Assembly: GCA_934561515.1 (NCBI GenBank)
Contig: CAKTGM010000020.1
Coordinates: 1 to 33,869, forward strand
DNA length: 33,869 nt
Reading direction: 5' to 3'
Origin: an uncultured Oscillospiraceae bacterium
Lineage (GTDB): Bacteria; Bacillota; Clostridia; Oscillospirales; Oscillospiraceae
The position numbers were made by a program, and so were the translations under genes. The notes beneath the pieces are model-generated. The model saw only the letters and a program-made list of their open reading frames with translations, ran no database searches and had not been told where the DNA came from. Shown one piece after another: positions 1 through 8,100 of the stretch. Numbering within the stretch: position 1 is the stretch's first letter; each line of letters opens with the position of its first letter.

Positions 1-58
1 CAACAACTGCATGCGCGGCCAGATCGTCACCTTCCTCTACCGCACCTACAACCGATAA
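1..58 (+). CDS. C-terminal end of an SLH-domain surface protein (partial)
   Basis: Only the last 18 codons before a TAA stop at 56-58 are in the window; the start lies to the left. The residues contain RGQIVTFLYR, the end of an S-layer homology (SLH) repeat. Nearly the same decapeptide (RGQIVTFLFR) closes the third SLH domain of the complete surface protein at 23381-25558. SLH domains bind pyruvylated cell-wall polymers and anchor exported proteins on the Gram-positive surface. What the rest of this protein does cannot be seen. A strong hairpin terminator follows 6 bases after the stop. Confidence 0.75.
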   Translation, partial: NNCMRGQIVTFLYRTYNR

Positions 59-64
59 AAAACG

Positions 65-98
65 GCAGCTCCGGCGCTCATGCGCCGGAGCTGCTTTT
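65..98. terminator. Bidirectional intrinsic terminator
   Basis: A perfect 13-bp stem (65-77 with 82-94) with a 4-base loop is followed by TTTT on the plus strand. On the minus strand the same stem is followed by CG and six Ts. It can end both the SLH gene and the small minus-strand gene whose stop codon lies at 100-102. Confidence 0.85.
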
Positions 99-99
99 G

Positions 100-303
100 T
101 CACCGCCGCAGCAGCGCGAGCCATTCGACGAGCTTCGACCTGATGACGATGCCGCCCGCGCAGTCCTTTGTCAGGATGCCGTCGCACAGCGGCGCGAAGG
201 CCGCGCTCCACCATTGGAGCGTATTCTGCCCGTGTGCGGCGCAATAAAGCAGCATTGCCGCGAGACCAAGCATCAGGGAAAGCTCAAATTTCGTCCATTT
301 CAT
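100..303 (-). CDS. Small single-span membrane protein, unknown function
   Basis: A 67-residue reading frame starting MKWTKFELSL, with one hydrophobic segment at about residues 8-22, then a Trp/Ala stretch (WWSAAFAPLCDG) and a short basic C-terminus. I do not recognise the family with certainty. In favour of a real gene: its stop falls just before a terminator with a good T-tract on this strand, its composition is protein-like, and it lies downstream of ispE in the same direction. Against: the ATG at 303 directly follows the T-tract of the ispE terminator and has no Shine-Dalgarno sequence, so the start is uncertain. Any expression would need terminator read-through or an unusual start. Confidence 0.5.
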   Translation of the reverse strand: MKWTKFELSLMLGLAAMLLYCAAHGQNTLQWWSAAFAPLCDGILTKDCAGGIVIRSKLVEWLALLRR

Positions 304-304
304 C

Positions 305-349
305 AAAAAAACCGCCCATCTCAAGAAGATACCTTGAGTATGGGCGGTT
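305..349 (-). terminator. Intrinsic terminator after ispE
   Basis: Arms 340-349 and 310-319 pair perfectly over 10 bp. On the minus strand they are followed by a run of Ts at 305-309. A short inner inverted repeat (CTCAAG / CTTGAG type) lies in the long loop. It sits about 11 bases after the ispE stop. Confidence 0.8.
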
Positions 350-359
350 TTCCCGTTTC

Positions 360-1484
360 TTAAACAAATTCGGTGCAGAAGGTCATGACGCGCTCGCTTT
401 GCAGCGCGCGGCAGGCGCTCCGGCAGGCGTCTTCCTCGCGGAAGAGGCCGAATACGGCGCTGCCGGAGCCGGTCATCGCCGCGCAGAGCGCGCCGTGTTC
501 GGTAAGCGCGCGCTTGATCTCCTCGATGCGCTGTCGCTGCGCCTCGGGCAGCGCCTGCTCGAAGACGTTGGAGACGTTTTTGCACAGCGCGTCCGCGTTC
601 CCGCCCTCGATGGCGGAGAGCATCGCGTCCGTGTCGGGGCGATTTGAGAGCGTCACGCCGTCCACGCGCGCGAAGAGCGCGGGCGTGGAGATGGGGAAGT
701 CCGGCTTGCAGACGGCGGCAAAGCACTTCGGCGCAGGGGAAAGAACCGTGAGCACCTCGCCGCGTCCCTCGGCAAGCTGCGTGCCGCCGCGGATGCAGAA
801 GGGAACGTCGCTGCCGACCGCCGCACCGATCTGCTCGAGCCGCTCATCCGTGAGCGCGGGGGAGACGAGGTCGCGCAGCGCGCGCAGCACCGCCGCCGCG
901 TCCGCGCTGCCGCCCGCCATGCCCGCCTCGGACGGGATGCGCTTGGTGAGCGCAATGTCGATGCCGCCGGAATAATTCACGGCCTCGCAGAAGGCCTTCG
1001 CCGCCTTGACGGCGAGGTTGCGCTCATCGCAGGGGAGCGCAGCATCCGCGACGCGGCAGGTGATGCCCTTGTCCGTGAGCGTGACGGTCACGTCGTCGTG
1101 GAGCGAAATGGTCTGCATGACCATCTTCATCTCGTGATAGCCGTCCGGCCGCTTTCCCAAAATGTCGAGCGTCAGGTTGAGCTTTGCGTAGGCGGGGACG
1201 CTCAGCGTGCGCACGGACGCTTCCACCGGCGCGTCCAGCGATCTTCCGCAGTGGGGGCAGTATTTGAGGTAGCGGTCGCGCCCGAGCTGCTCGCCGCAGT
1301 GCGGGCAGCGGTAATAGAGCGACCAGACCGTGCAGGAGGCAAGAATGAGCACGATGCCGAGCACCGTCAGCACCGTGATGCCGCCCTGCGTGCCGAAAAG
1401 GCCGATCAGCGCGCCGCTCAGCATCAGAGCGGTCTGGAGCTTCGGGGCGCTGCGAAAGTCAACAAGGGGCTTTTTGTCATTCAT
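360..1484 (-). CDS. ispE: IspE (CDP-ME kinase) fused to an N-terminal membrane zinc-ribbon module
   Basis: The C-terminal part is 4-diphosphocytidyl-2-C-methyl-D-erythritol kinase, the ATP-dependent GHMP kinase of the MEP isoprenoid pathway. It shows AYAKLNLTLDI at its start, the phosphate loop PSEAGMAGGSADAAA, SDVPFCIRGG with GRGE, and the third GHMP motif TGSGSAVFGLF. IspE is normally about 285 residues. From a GTG at 1214 this part is 284. The frame continues upstream with no stop to an ATG at 1484 that has a good AAGGAG site 6 bases away. That adds 90 residues: two hydrophobic segments (about 18-32 and 36-56) and a zinc ribbon with Cys60, 63, 76 and 79. The product may be a 374-residue fusion. 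Alternatively the cytosolic enzyme may start internally at GTG 1214, where GGTGGA is a weak ribosome site. A paralogue of the N-terminal module lies 17 bases upstream as a free gene. Confidence 0.9.
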   Translation of the reverse strand: MNDKKPLVDFRSAPKLQTALMLSGALIGLFGTQGGITVLTVLGIVLILASCTVWSLYYRCPHCGEQLGRDRYLKYCPHCGRSLDAPVEASVRTLSVPAYAKLNLTLDILGKRPDGYHEMKMVMQTISLHDDVTVTLTDKGITCRVADAALPCDERNLAVKAAKAFCEAVNYSGGIDIALTKRIPSEAGMAGGSADAAAVLRALRDLVSPALTDERLEQIGAAVGSDVPFCIRGGTQLAEGRGEVLTVLSPAPKCFAAVCKPDFPISTPALFARVDGVTLSNRPDTDAMLSAIEGGNADALCKNVSNVFEQALPEAQRQRIEEIKRALTEHGALCAAMTGSGSAVFGLFREEDACRSACRALQSERVMTFCTEFV

Positions 1485-1501
1485 CGCCGTCTCCTTATTT
1501 C

Positions 1502-1789
1502 TCAGTGCTTCTTTTTCTTGTGCTGGATTTTCTTCTTCTGCTCGGGCTCCGGCTCGTCGGCGACCCATGCGCCGCAGTGCGGGCAGCGCTTGGGCGAGCC
1601 GCGGCCAAGGTGCTCGCCGCACTTGGGACAGCGGTAAAAGCGCCACCAGACGATGAGCGAAGCGCCCATCATCATAAGGCCTATGAGCGCAGCGACGGTG
1701 TTCTGAAAGCCCCACGCGCCGACAAGCGAGACCACTGCGCCGCCCCAGAGCAATACGTCCTGCCAGATTCTGCCTGTTTTCAAATCCAT
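1502..1789 (-). CDS. Small membrane protein with C-terminal zinc ribbon
   Basis: A 95-residue protein with two hydrophobic segments (about residues 12-27 and 31-49), then a zinc ribbon FYRCPKCGEHLGR...CPHCG with Cys54, 57, 69 and 72. A charged tail rich in Glu and Lys ends KKKKH. It has the same layout as the first 90 residues of the following ispE frame, so the two probably arose by tandem duplication. The ATG at 1789 has AGGAGG 7 bases upstream. It lies between the DUF1015 terminator and ispE, 17 bases from the next start. The role is unknown. The family resembles the many short zinc-ribbon membrane proteins of Clostridia. Confidence 0.8.
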   Translation of the reverse strand: MDLKTGRIWQDVLLWGGAVVSLVGAWGFQNTVAALIGLMMMGASLIVWWRFYRCPKCGEHLGRGSPKRCPHCGAWVADEPEPEQKKKIQHKKKKH

Positions 1790-1808
1790 AGGGAATCCTC
1801 CTGATGAG

Positions 1809-1833
1809 AAAAGCGCCGCGAGGCGGCGCTTTT
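1809..1833 (-). terminator. Intrinsic terminator after the DUF1015 gene
   Basis: A 10-bp inverted repeat (1809-1818 with 1824-1833) of AAAAGCGCCG type with a 5-base loop ends in TTTTCTC on the minus strand, 20 bases after the DUF1015 stop. The ribosome site of the next gene begins only about 7 bases later, so no promoter fits between. Confidence 0.7.
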
Positions 1834-1852
1834 CTGCAATGGTTACATTAGA

Positions 1853-3133
1853 TCAGCGAATTTTGCGCGCTTCGATGTAGTAGCGCTTGTCCTGCGCATG
1901 GCCCATGGAGAAGGTCTTGCGGGGCAGCACGCCGTCAGCCATGACGGTCTTGAAGAGCTGCTCCTTGCCCATCGCGGGCAGCAGGAAGCCCATGTTGCCC
2001 TCCTTGGAGCCGAGCTCGCGGGTGACCTCATCGCCATGGATGTAGTCGACCTCGCCGCCGAAGTTCTTGAGGTACTCGTCGATGAAGGCCTGCAGCGTGC
2101 CGACGGCGAGCTGGACCTTCGGGTCGGGAACGGTGATGAAATCGTCATGACCGGCCCAGCAGACCTCGATGACGTGCCCCTCGCCCTTGCCCTCGTGGGC
2201 GTTGGGGTAGAACTTCTTGAACTCGTCCATGAACTTCTCGCGGTCTACGCCGAAGAGCACGCGGTGGATGGGCTCGAACTGCAGCGCGTCGTCGTGGTTG
2301 TTCACGACCTCGACGAGGGCATAGCGGGAGGGAAGCGCGAGGTATTCCTCGGGCATCTTGCCCTTCTTCTGCTCCTCATAGCAGGCCTTGGCGGTGGCGA
2401 GGGAGTGGTTGCCGTCGCCCACGGCGAACAGCAGCGGCGCCACGCCGGAAACGCCGTACTTGCTCTTCATCGCCTCGTCGGTCGTAAGGCCGGTCAGCGC
2501 GTCGGCCACGGCGTCGATCTGCGCATCGGAGAGCTTGTAGCCCTTGATGTGGCCGCCGTTCTCCATGAGGTCGAAGTCATAGATGCTCTCCATCGTGCCG
2601 GCAGCGGCAGTCAGCGGCTCGATGACGGTCTTCTCGGGGTCGTCGATGAGCAGCATGACGTGGGGCAGCTCGATGGGGGCGTTGCGGCGCACGCGGGCGC
2701 GCGGAGGGATACGGTCGAGCACGGTGCCCTCGGTGGCACGGATGAGCGCGCCGGAGCCGGGGGTGAAGTCGTACTGATCGAGGTCGATCATACCGATGAG
2801 GCCGTGACGGATCTTGCCGTCGCTCTGGCCGCGCTCAATGTAAACAAGGGAGTCCTTGAGCGTTTCAAAGATGCCCTCGCTGAGATACTTGCTCATGGAA
2901 GCGTTGATGTCGGCGATGAGCTCGTCGACATTGGGGGCCTTCAGGTTGGCCTCGGGCAGGATGAGGCGGCGGGTGGACGGCGCATCGCCGACGGTCTTCT
3001 CCACGCGCTCCCAGTACTCGGGCTCAGAGGTGAACTGGTCGCAGGCAACAACAGCCCACTTGCTCATATCCACATTCTTGGGCAGAAGAATGTCGGAAGG
3101 ATAGAAGCCGAGCTTGGAAAACTTTTCGTTCAT
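1853..3133 (-). CDS. DUF1015 family protein
   Basis: A 426-residue soluble protein matching the DUF1015 family (COG4198), whose members are usually slightly over 400 residues. The conserved block GDGNHSLATAKA is plain near the middle, as are the N-terminal YPSDILLP region and the HVMLLIDDPE stretch. There is no signal peptide or membrane span. The biochemical activity of the family is not firmly established, so no reaction is assigned. The start is the ATG at 3133 with AGGAGG 7 bases upstream. An upstream extension of the frame is rejected because it would cover the promoter. It is transcribed from its own promoter at about 3203-3232 and ends at a hairpin terminator. Confidence 0.88.
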   Translation of the reverse strand: MNEKFSKLGFYPSDILLPKNVDMSKWAVVACDQFTSEPEYWERVEKTVGDAPSTRRLILPEANLKAPNVDELIADINASMSKYLSEGIFETLKDSLVYIERGQSDGKIRHGLIGMIDLDQYDFTPGSGALIRATEGTVLDRIPPRARVRRNAPIELPHVMLLIDDPEKTVIEPLTAAAGTMESIYDFDLMENGGHIKGYKLSDAQIDAVADALTGLTTDEAMKSKYGVSGVAPLLFAVGDGNHSLATAKACYEEQKKGKMPEEYLALPSRYALVEVVNNHDDALQFEPIHRVLFGVDREKFMDEFKKFYPNAHEGKGEGHVIEVCWAGHDDFITVPDPKVQLAVGTLQAFIDEYLKNFGGEVDYIHGDEVTRELGSKEGNMGFLLPAMGKEQLFKTVMADGVLPRKTFSMGHAQDKRYYIEARKIR

Positions 3134-3202
3134 GGTGGTTCCTCCTGATGATAATAATCCGAAAAGGCGGCATTGCCTTTCCGGCGCGGTTGTATCCTTT
3201 GA

Positions 3203-3232
3203 ATTATACAATAGCCGCGATGGAAAAAGCAA
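3203..3232 (-). promoter_or_regulatory. Sigma-A-type promoter of the DUF1015 gene
   Basis: On the minus strand TTGCTT (3227-3232) and a perfect TATAAT (3203-3208) are 18 bp apart. The start codon is about 70 bases downstream. Confidence 0.65.
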
Positions 3233-3286
3233 TGGAGAAAGTAAAAAAATGTCTTATTTTCCGCGCATTTTGCTTTTGCGCCGCGC

Positions 3287-3315
3287 TTGACGGCGGGAGT
3301 GCAATGTGATATCTT
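3287..3315 (+). promoter_or_regulatory. Sigma-A-type promoter of the MATE gene
   Basis: TTGACG (3287-3292), a 17-bp spacer and an extended -10 TGA-TATCTT (3310-3315). It lies 34 bases before the GTG start of the transporter. Confidence 0.7.
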
Positions 3316-3348
3316 GTCGGATACTGCTGAAATAGAAGGGTGAGAACT

Positions 3349-4725
3349 GTGAGTCAATACGCTGATCTCGGACAGGGAAACGTCAAAAAGCTGCTCTTTT
3401 CCCTCTCCGTGCCGACGATCACCTCCCAGATCGTCAATATGCTCTATAATCTGGTGGACCGCGTGTTCATCGGCCATATGCAGCCGGCGGAAACGGTCGG
3501 CAAGCTTGCACTCACGGGCGTTGGCGTGTGCCTGCCGATCATCATGGTCATCGCGGCCTTTGCCTCGCTTATGGCCATCGGCGGCGCGCCGCGCGCCTCG
3601 ATCGCCGAGGGCGCGGGCGAGCGCGGGAAGTCCGAGCGCATCATGGGCAACTGCCTGACGATGCTGCTCATCACCTCGCTCGTGCTGACGGTCGTTTTTG
3701 AGCTGTTTGCGGAAAAGCTGCTGCTGCTCTTCGGCGCGAGCGAGAACACCGTGGGCTACGCGCTCGACTATATGCGCATCTACGCGCTCGGCACGGTCTT
3801 CGTCCAGCTCACGCTCGGCATGAACGCCTACATCACAGCGCAGGGCTTTGCCACCGTGAGCATGAAAACGGTGCTCATCGGCGCGCTGCTCAACATCGCG
3901 CTCGACCCTCTTTTTATCTTTGTGTTCGGCCTCGGCGTGCGCGGGGCGGCGCTGGCAACGGTGCTTTCTCAGGCGGTGTCGGCTTTGTGGGTGATGGCCT
4001 TCCTCACGGGGAAGAAGACGCACTGGCATCTTAAGCGCGAGAACCTCCGCGTGAGCGCGAAGGTCGTGCTGCCGTGCATCGCGCTGGGTCTTTCCCCCTT
4101 TGTGATGCAGTCGACCGAGAGCCTCATTGCCATCTGCTTCAACGCTTCTCTCCTGCGCTACGGCGGGGATGTGGCGGTGTGCGCGATGACGGTGATGACG
4201 AGCGTGATGCAGTTTTCCAGTATGCCGCTCCACGGGCTGACGCAGGGCGCGCAGCCCATCGTGAGCTACAACTTCGGCGCGAGGAACGCTAAGCGCGTGC
4301 GCGAGGCGTTTTCCTGCCTGCTGCGCGCCTGCCTTGGCTATTCGATGGCGATCTGGCTCCTTGTTGAGCTCTTCCCGAGCGTCTTTGTTCGCATCTTCAA
4401 CAGCGACCCCGCCCTCGTTGCCTACGCCTCGCGCTCCGTGCGCATCTATATGGCGTGCAGCGGCATCTTCGGCATCCAGACGGCCTGCCAGCAGACCTTT
4501 GTGGCGCTGGGCAACGCCAGGACCTCGCTTCTGCTCGCGGTCTGGCGCAAGATTATCCTGCTCGTCCCGCTCATCTACATTCTGCCCTGCTTCTTTGCAG
4601 ACAAGGCCTTTGCGGTCTTTCTCGCGGAGCCCGTCGCCGACTTCGGCGCGGTGGCGATGACGAGCGTGATGTTCTGCCGCCAGTTCCGCCGCTCGATGCG
4701 TGAGCTGGAAGAAACAGGAGAATGA
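3349..4725 (+). CDS. MATE family efflux transporter
   Basis: A 458-residue integral membrane protein of the multidrug and toxin extrusion (MATE) family, which exports compounds in exchange for Na+ or H+. About twelve hydrophobic segments are visible. The N-terminal signature KLLFSLSVPTITSQIVNMLY with NLVDRVFIGH is typical of NorM/MepA-type members, and a second half begins near ALGLSPFVMQS. GTG at 3349 is chosen over GTG at 3340 because AGAAGG lies directly against the latter, leaving no spacing. The substrate cannot be inferred. It stands alone: own promoter at 3287-3315 and a terminator right after the stop. Confidence 0.92.
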   Translation: MSQYADLGQGNVKKLLFSLSVPTITSQIVNMLYNLVDRVFIGHMQPAETVGKLALTGVGVCLPIIMVIAAFASLMAIGGAPRASIAEGAGERGKSERIMGNCLTMLLITSLVLTVVFELFAEKLLLLFGASENTVGYALDYMRIYALGTVFVQLTLGMNAYITAQGFATVSMKTVLIGALLNIALDPLFIFVFGLGVRGAALATVLSQAVSALWVMAFLTGKKTHWHLKRENLRVSAKVVLPCIALGLSPFVMQSTESLIAICFNASLLRYGGDVAVCAMTVMTSVMQFSSMPLHGLTQGAQPIVSYNFGARNAKRVREAFSCLLRACLGYSMAIWLLVELFPSVFVRIFNSDPALVAYASRSVRIYMACSGIFGIQTACQQTFVALGNARTSLLLAVWRKIILLVPLIYILPCFFADKAFAVFLAEPVADFGAVAMTSVMFCRQFRRSMRELEETGE

Positions 4726-4736
4726 TAGAAAACAAT

Positions 4737-4761
4737 AAAAGGAGGGCTGAGCCCTCCTTTT
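4737..4761. terminator. Bidirectional intrinsic terminator
   Basis: An 11-bp inverted repeat AAAAGGAGGGC (4737-4747) with GCCCTCCTTTT (4751-4761) and a 3-base loop. It separates the convergent MATE and DUF378 genes and overlaps the DUF378 stop codon. Confidence 0.85.
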
Positions 4762-4981
4762 ATGATTTCGCATGGCCGCCGCTTTCCGGCGCGGATTCTC
4801 GAAACAGCATCGTGATGCACCAAAGACCGGCAAGTCCCACGAGCGTGTAGATCACGCGGCTGAGCATCCCGATCTGACCGCCGAAGAGAAAAGCGACGCA
4901 GTCGAAGCCGAACAGTCCCACGCTTCCCCAGTTGAGCGCGCCGATGATGACAAGGATCAGCGCGATCTTATCGATGAGCAT
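4760..4981 (-). CDS. DUF378 family small membrane protein
   Basis: A 73-residue membrane protein with two hydrophobic segments (about 5-24 and 43-60). The motif ALNWGSVGLFGFD is the DUF378 signature (COG2155). The function of the family is unknown. The ATG at 4981 has AAGGAGG 7 bases upstream. It is encoded alone and ends inside the terminator it shares with the MATE gene. The upstream region is also the upstream region of addB, transcribed the other way. Confidence 0.88.
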   Translation of the reverse strand: MLIDKIALILVIIGALNWGSVGLFGFDCVAFLFGGQIGMLSRVIYTLVGLAGLWCITMLFRESAPESGGHAKS

Positions 4982-5060
4982 AGCGTATCCTCCTTCGTGT
5001 GGATTCATCGCCGGTAGTGTTTCCGCGCGCGGGAAAAATATGCACGCAGCGCTTTCTTCG

Positions 5061-5089
5061 TTGCCGAGGGGCGAAAAATATGGTACACT
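5061..5089 (+). promoter_or_regulatory. Sigma-A-type promoter of addBA
   Basis: TTGCCG (5061-5066), a 17-bp spacer and TACACT (5084-5089). The expected transcription start is at about 5096. This supports the start of addB at TTG 5126 rather than at the ATG 5099, which would leave almost no leader. Confidence 0.6.
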
Positions 5090-5125
5090 TGCTGCGAAAT
5101 GAGACGAAAAAAGGAGGCGGAACGC

Positions 5126-8100
5126 TTGCTGCATCTTCTGATGGGCCGCGCGCGCACGGGCAAATCCGAGCGCGTGCTGAAAAAAATCGCGGAATTGGGC
5201 GATTCCTCGCAGCAGATATTGCTCGTGCCGGAGCACGCCTCGTACGTGGCGGAGATGGACGTGTGCCGCGCCTGCGGCGACGCGGCCTCGCGCCACGCGG
5301 AGGTATTGACCTTCAAGCTGCTCTCCACGCGCGTGCTGCAAGTCTGCGGCGGCAGCGCGGACGTGACGCTGGACGCAGGCGGAAAACTCCTGACGCTCCA
5401 GCGCGCGCTCACAGAGCTTGCACCGTCGCTCAAGGTCTACCGCAGGGCGTCGCAGCGCGCGGCATTTCTGGAGAGCCTGCTCGACGTGATGGAGGAGCTG
5501 CAAGCCTACGCCGTCGCGCCGGAAACGCTCGCCGAGCGCGTCGAAGACCTTGAGGGCGAAAGCGGCGACAAGCTGCGCGATATCGCGCTTTTGTACGGCG
5601 TCTATCTCGCCAGGCTCAACGCGCCGGGGCGCGACGCGCGCGAGGCGCTGCAAAAGCTGGAGGAGCACCTGGAGGAATCGGGCTACATCGACGGGAAGGA
5701 CGTGTTTCTGGACGGCTTTTCCTACTTTACGGGACGCGAGCTGCGCATCCTGCGCATCCTGCTGCGCCGCGCGAAGAGCGTGACGGTCACGCTGCTGGGC
5801 GATGATGGCGACCGGGAGCTATTTTCGGCGGGGCTGCGCGTGCGCGCACAGCTCATCGCGCTTGCGCGCGACGCGGGCGTTCCCTGCGAGGAAGAAACGC
5901 TTGCGCCGAGCGGCGATAGCGGCGCGCTTTCGCACCTTGAGCGCTGCTTTTTCGGCCCTGCGCGCACATTGGCGGGCGGCACAGACGCCGTCGCGCTCTA
6001 CGAGGCGGGCAGCGCCTACAGCGAGTGCGAATGGGTCGCCGCGCAGATCCTCTCGCTCGTGCGCGAGCAGGGCTGCCGCTACCGCGACATCACGGTCACG
6101 GCGCGGAACCTCGAGAGCTATGCCGCCGCGCTGCAAACAGCCTTCGCGCGCTTCGGCATCCCGCTCTACTATGCCCACCGGAGCGACATTCTGCAAAGCA
6201 GCGTCCTGACGCTGCTGCTCGGCGCGCTCGATGCAGCGACGGGCGGATTTGAATATGAGGACGTGTTCCGCTGCCTCAAAACGGGGCTTGCGGGGCTTAC
6301 GATGGAAGAGTGCGACCTCCTTGAAAATTACGCGCTCAAGTGGGAGGTGCGCGGGGGCGCATGGACGCGGGAAACACCGTGGAGCGCGCACCCCGACGGC
6401 TACGGCGCAGACTGGACGGACGAGGCAAGAGAGCGCCTTGCGGCAGTGAACGCGCTCAGAGCGCGCGTGCAGGGACCGTTCGCGCACATCAAGGAGGGCG
6501 TGGGCGGCAGCACTGCGGCGGAGGAAAAGGTCCGCGCGCTCTACGACTACCTGGAAGAGATCGACCTGCCGGATGCGCTGCAAGCGCAGACCGAGCGCCT
6601 CTTTTCCGAAGGAGAGGCACAGCGCGCCGAGGAAACGGCGCAGCTGTGGACCATCCTCTGCGGCGTGATGGATCAGTTTGTGGAGATTCTGGGCGACGCG
6701 GTGCTCGGCGCCGAGGAATTTGCCCAGCTCTTTCGCCTCGTGCTGACGCAGTACAGCGTGGGCACGATCCCCGTGACACTGGACGCGGTGAACCTCTGCG
6801 AGATGACGCGAAACGACCGCCACACGGTACGCGCGCTCTTCCTGCTCGGCGCGAACGACGGCGTGCTGCCCGCGGCGGAAACGGGCGGCGGCGTGCTGCG
6901 CGACGAGGACAGAGAGGCGCTCGAGCAGCGCGAGATTTTCCTCGCGCCGCACGGCATGGAGCAGTTCCGGCTGGAAATTCAGAACCTCTACGCCTCTCTC
7001 GCTCAGCCGACAGAAAAGCTGACGCTTTCCTACCCCGTGTCGGACGGCGCGGGCGGAGAGAAGCGTCCCTCGTTCGCCATCGGGCGCATCGCACGCCTGC
7101 TGCCGGACGTAAAGGTGCAGAAAGAGGACACTGACAAGGCGTATCGCCTGACAGCAAAGGACGCGGCGCTCGAATATGCGGGCGAGCACATCGGCGGCGC
7201 GCTATGGCAGTATTTTGAAGGCAGAGCCGACGCGGAGAGCGCGCTTGCGGCGATGCGCGCGGCAGCGCACACCACGCGCGGCAAGCTCTCGCGCAGCGCG
7301 GTGCGCTCGCTCTACGGCGATGCGCTGCGCCTGTCCGCCTCGCAGATGGACAAGGCGCGCGCGTGCCACTTTGCCTACTTCCTGCGCTACGGCCTGCGCG
7401 CAAAGGAGCGCACGGGCGCGGGCTTTGACGCTCCCCAGATCGGCACCTTCGTGCATGATGTGATGGAGCACACGCTGCGCGCGGCAAAGATGCGCGGCGG
7501 ACTGCACACGCTTGAAAAGGCGGAGCTGCACGCGCTGGTGCAGGAGGCCATCGCAGACTACAAGGCGCGCGTACTGCCGGATCTTTCGGAAAAGCGCGCA
7601 CGCTTCCGCTACCTCTTTGACCGTCTGTGCGATTCGACGCAGCGCATCATGGACGAGGTGGCGGACGAACTCAAGCACTCGGACTTTGAGCCGATGGCCT
7701 TCGAGCTTGCCTTCGGGCCGGGCGGGCAGCTGCCCGCCATCACGGTGCGCGAACAGGGCAAGACCGCGCGCGTGGTCGGAAAGGTCGACCGCGTGGACGG
7801 CTGGGAGCACGGCGGAAAGCTCTATCTGCGCGTTGTGGACTATAAGACCGGGCGCAAGACCTTCGACCTTGCGGAGGTGCGCTACGGGCTGGGCTTGCAG
7901 ATGCTGCTCTACCTCTTTGCGCTCGAGCAGGCGGGCGGCACGCTCTTCGGCGGGAAGGAGATCGTCCCGGCGGGCGTGCTCTACACGCCCGCGCGCGAGC
8001 CGATGCTGCGCTGCGCGCGCGACACTGCGCCCGAAGCAATCGAAAAGGCGCGCAAGAAGGAGCTCAGGCGCAGCGGCATGGTGCTGGAAGAGCCGGCAGT

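Noticed and set aside
1485..1715. Further upstream extension of the ispE frame
   Set aside because: It overlaps the free zinc-ribbon gene in another frame and is Arg-rich. ATG 1484 has a proper ribosome site.
1898..3148. 416-codon plus-strand frame opposite the DUF1015 gene
   Set aside because: Composition is Val/Leu/Gly/Asp-biased with no motif, while the opposite strand encodes a recognisable family with a promoter and ribosome site.
3340..3348. GTG 3340 as the start of the MATE gene
   Set aside because: The only ribosome-site-like sequence abuts it with zero spacing. GTG 3349 fits the family N-terminus better.
3130..4833. Long minus-strand frame opposite the MATE gene
   Set aside because: Its translation is rich in Arg, His and Ala with no domain logic. 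It is a shadow of the high-GC transporter gene.
5819..7189. 456-codon minus-strand frame inside addB
   Set aside because: Antisense shadow. AddB is intact and recognisable throughout.
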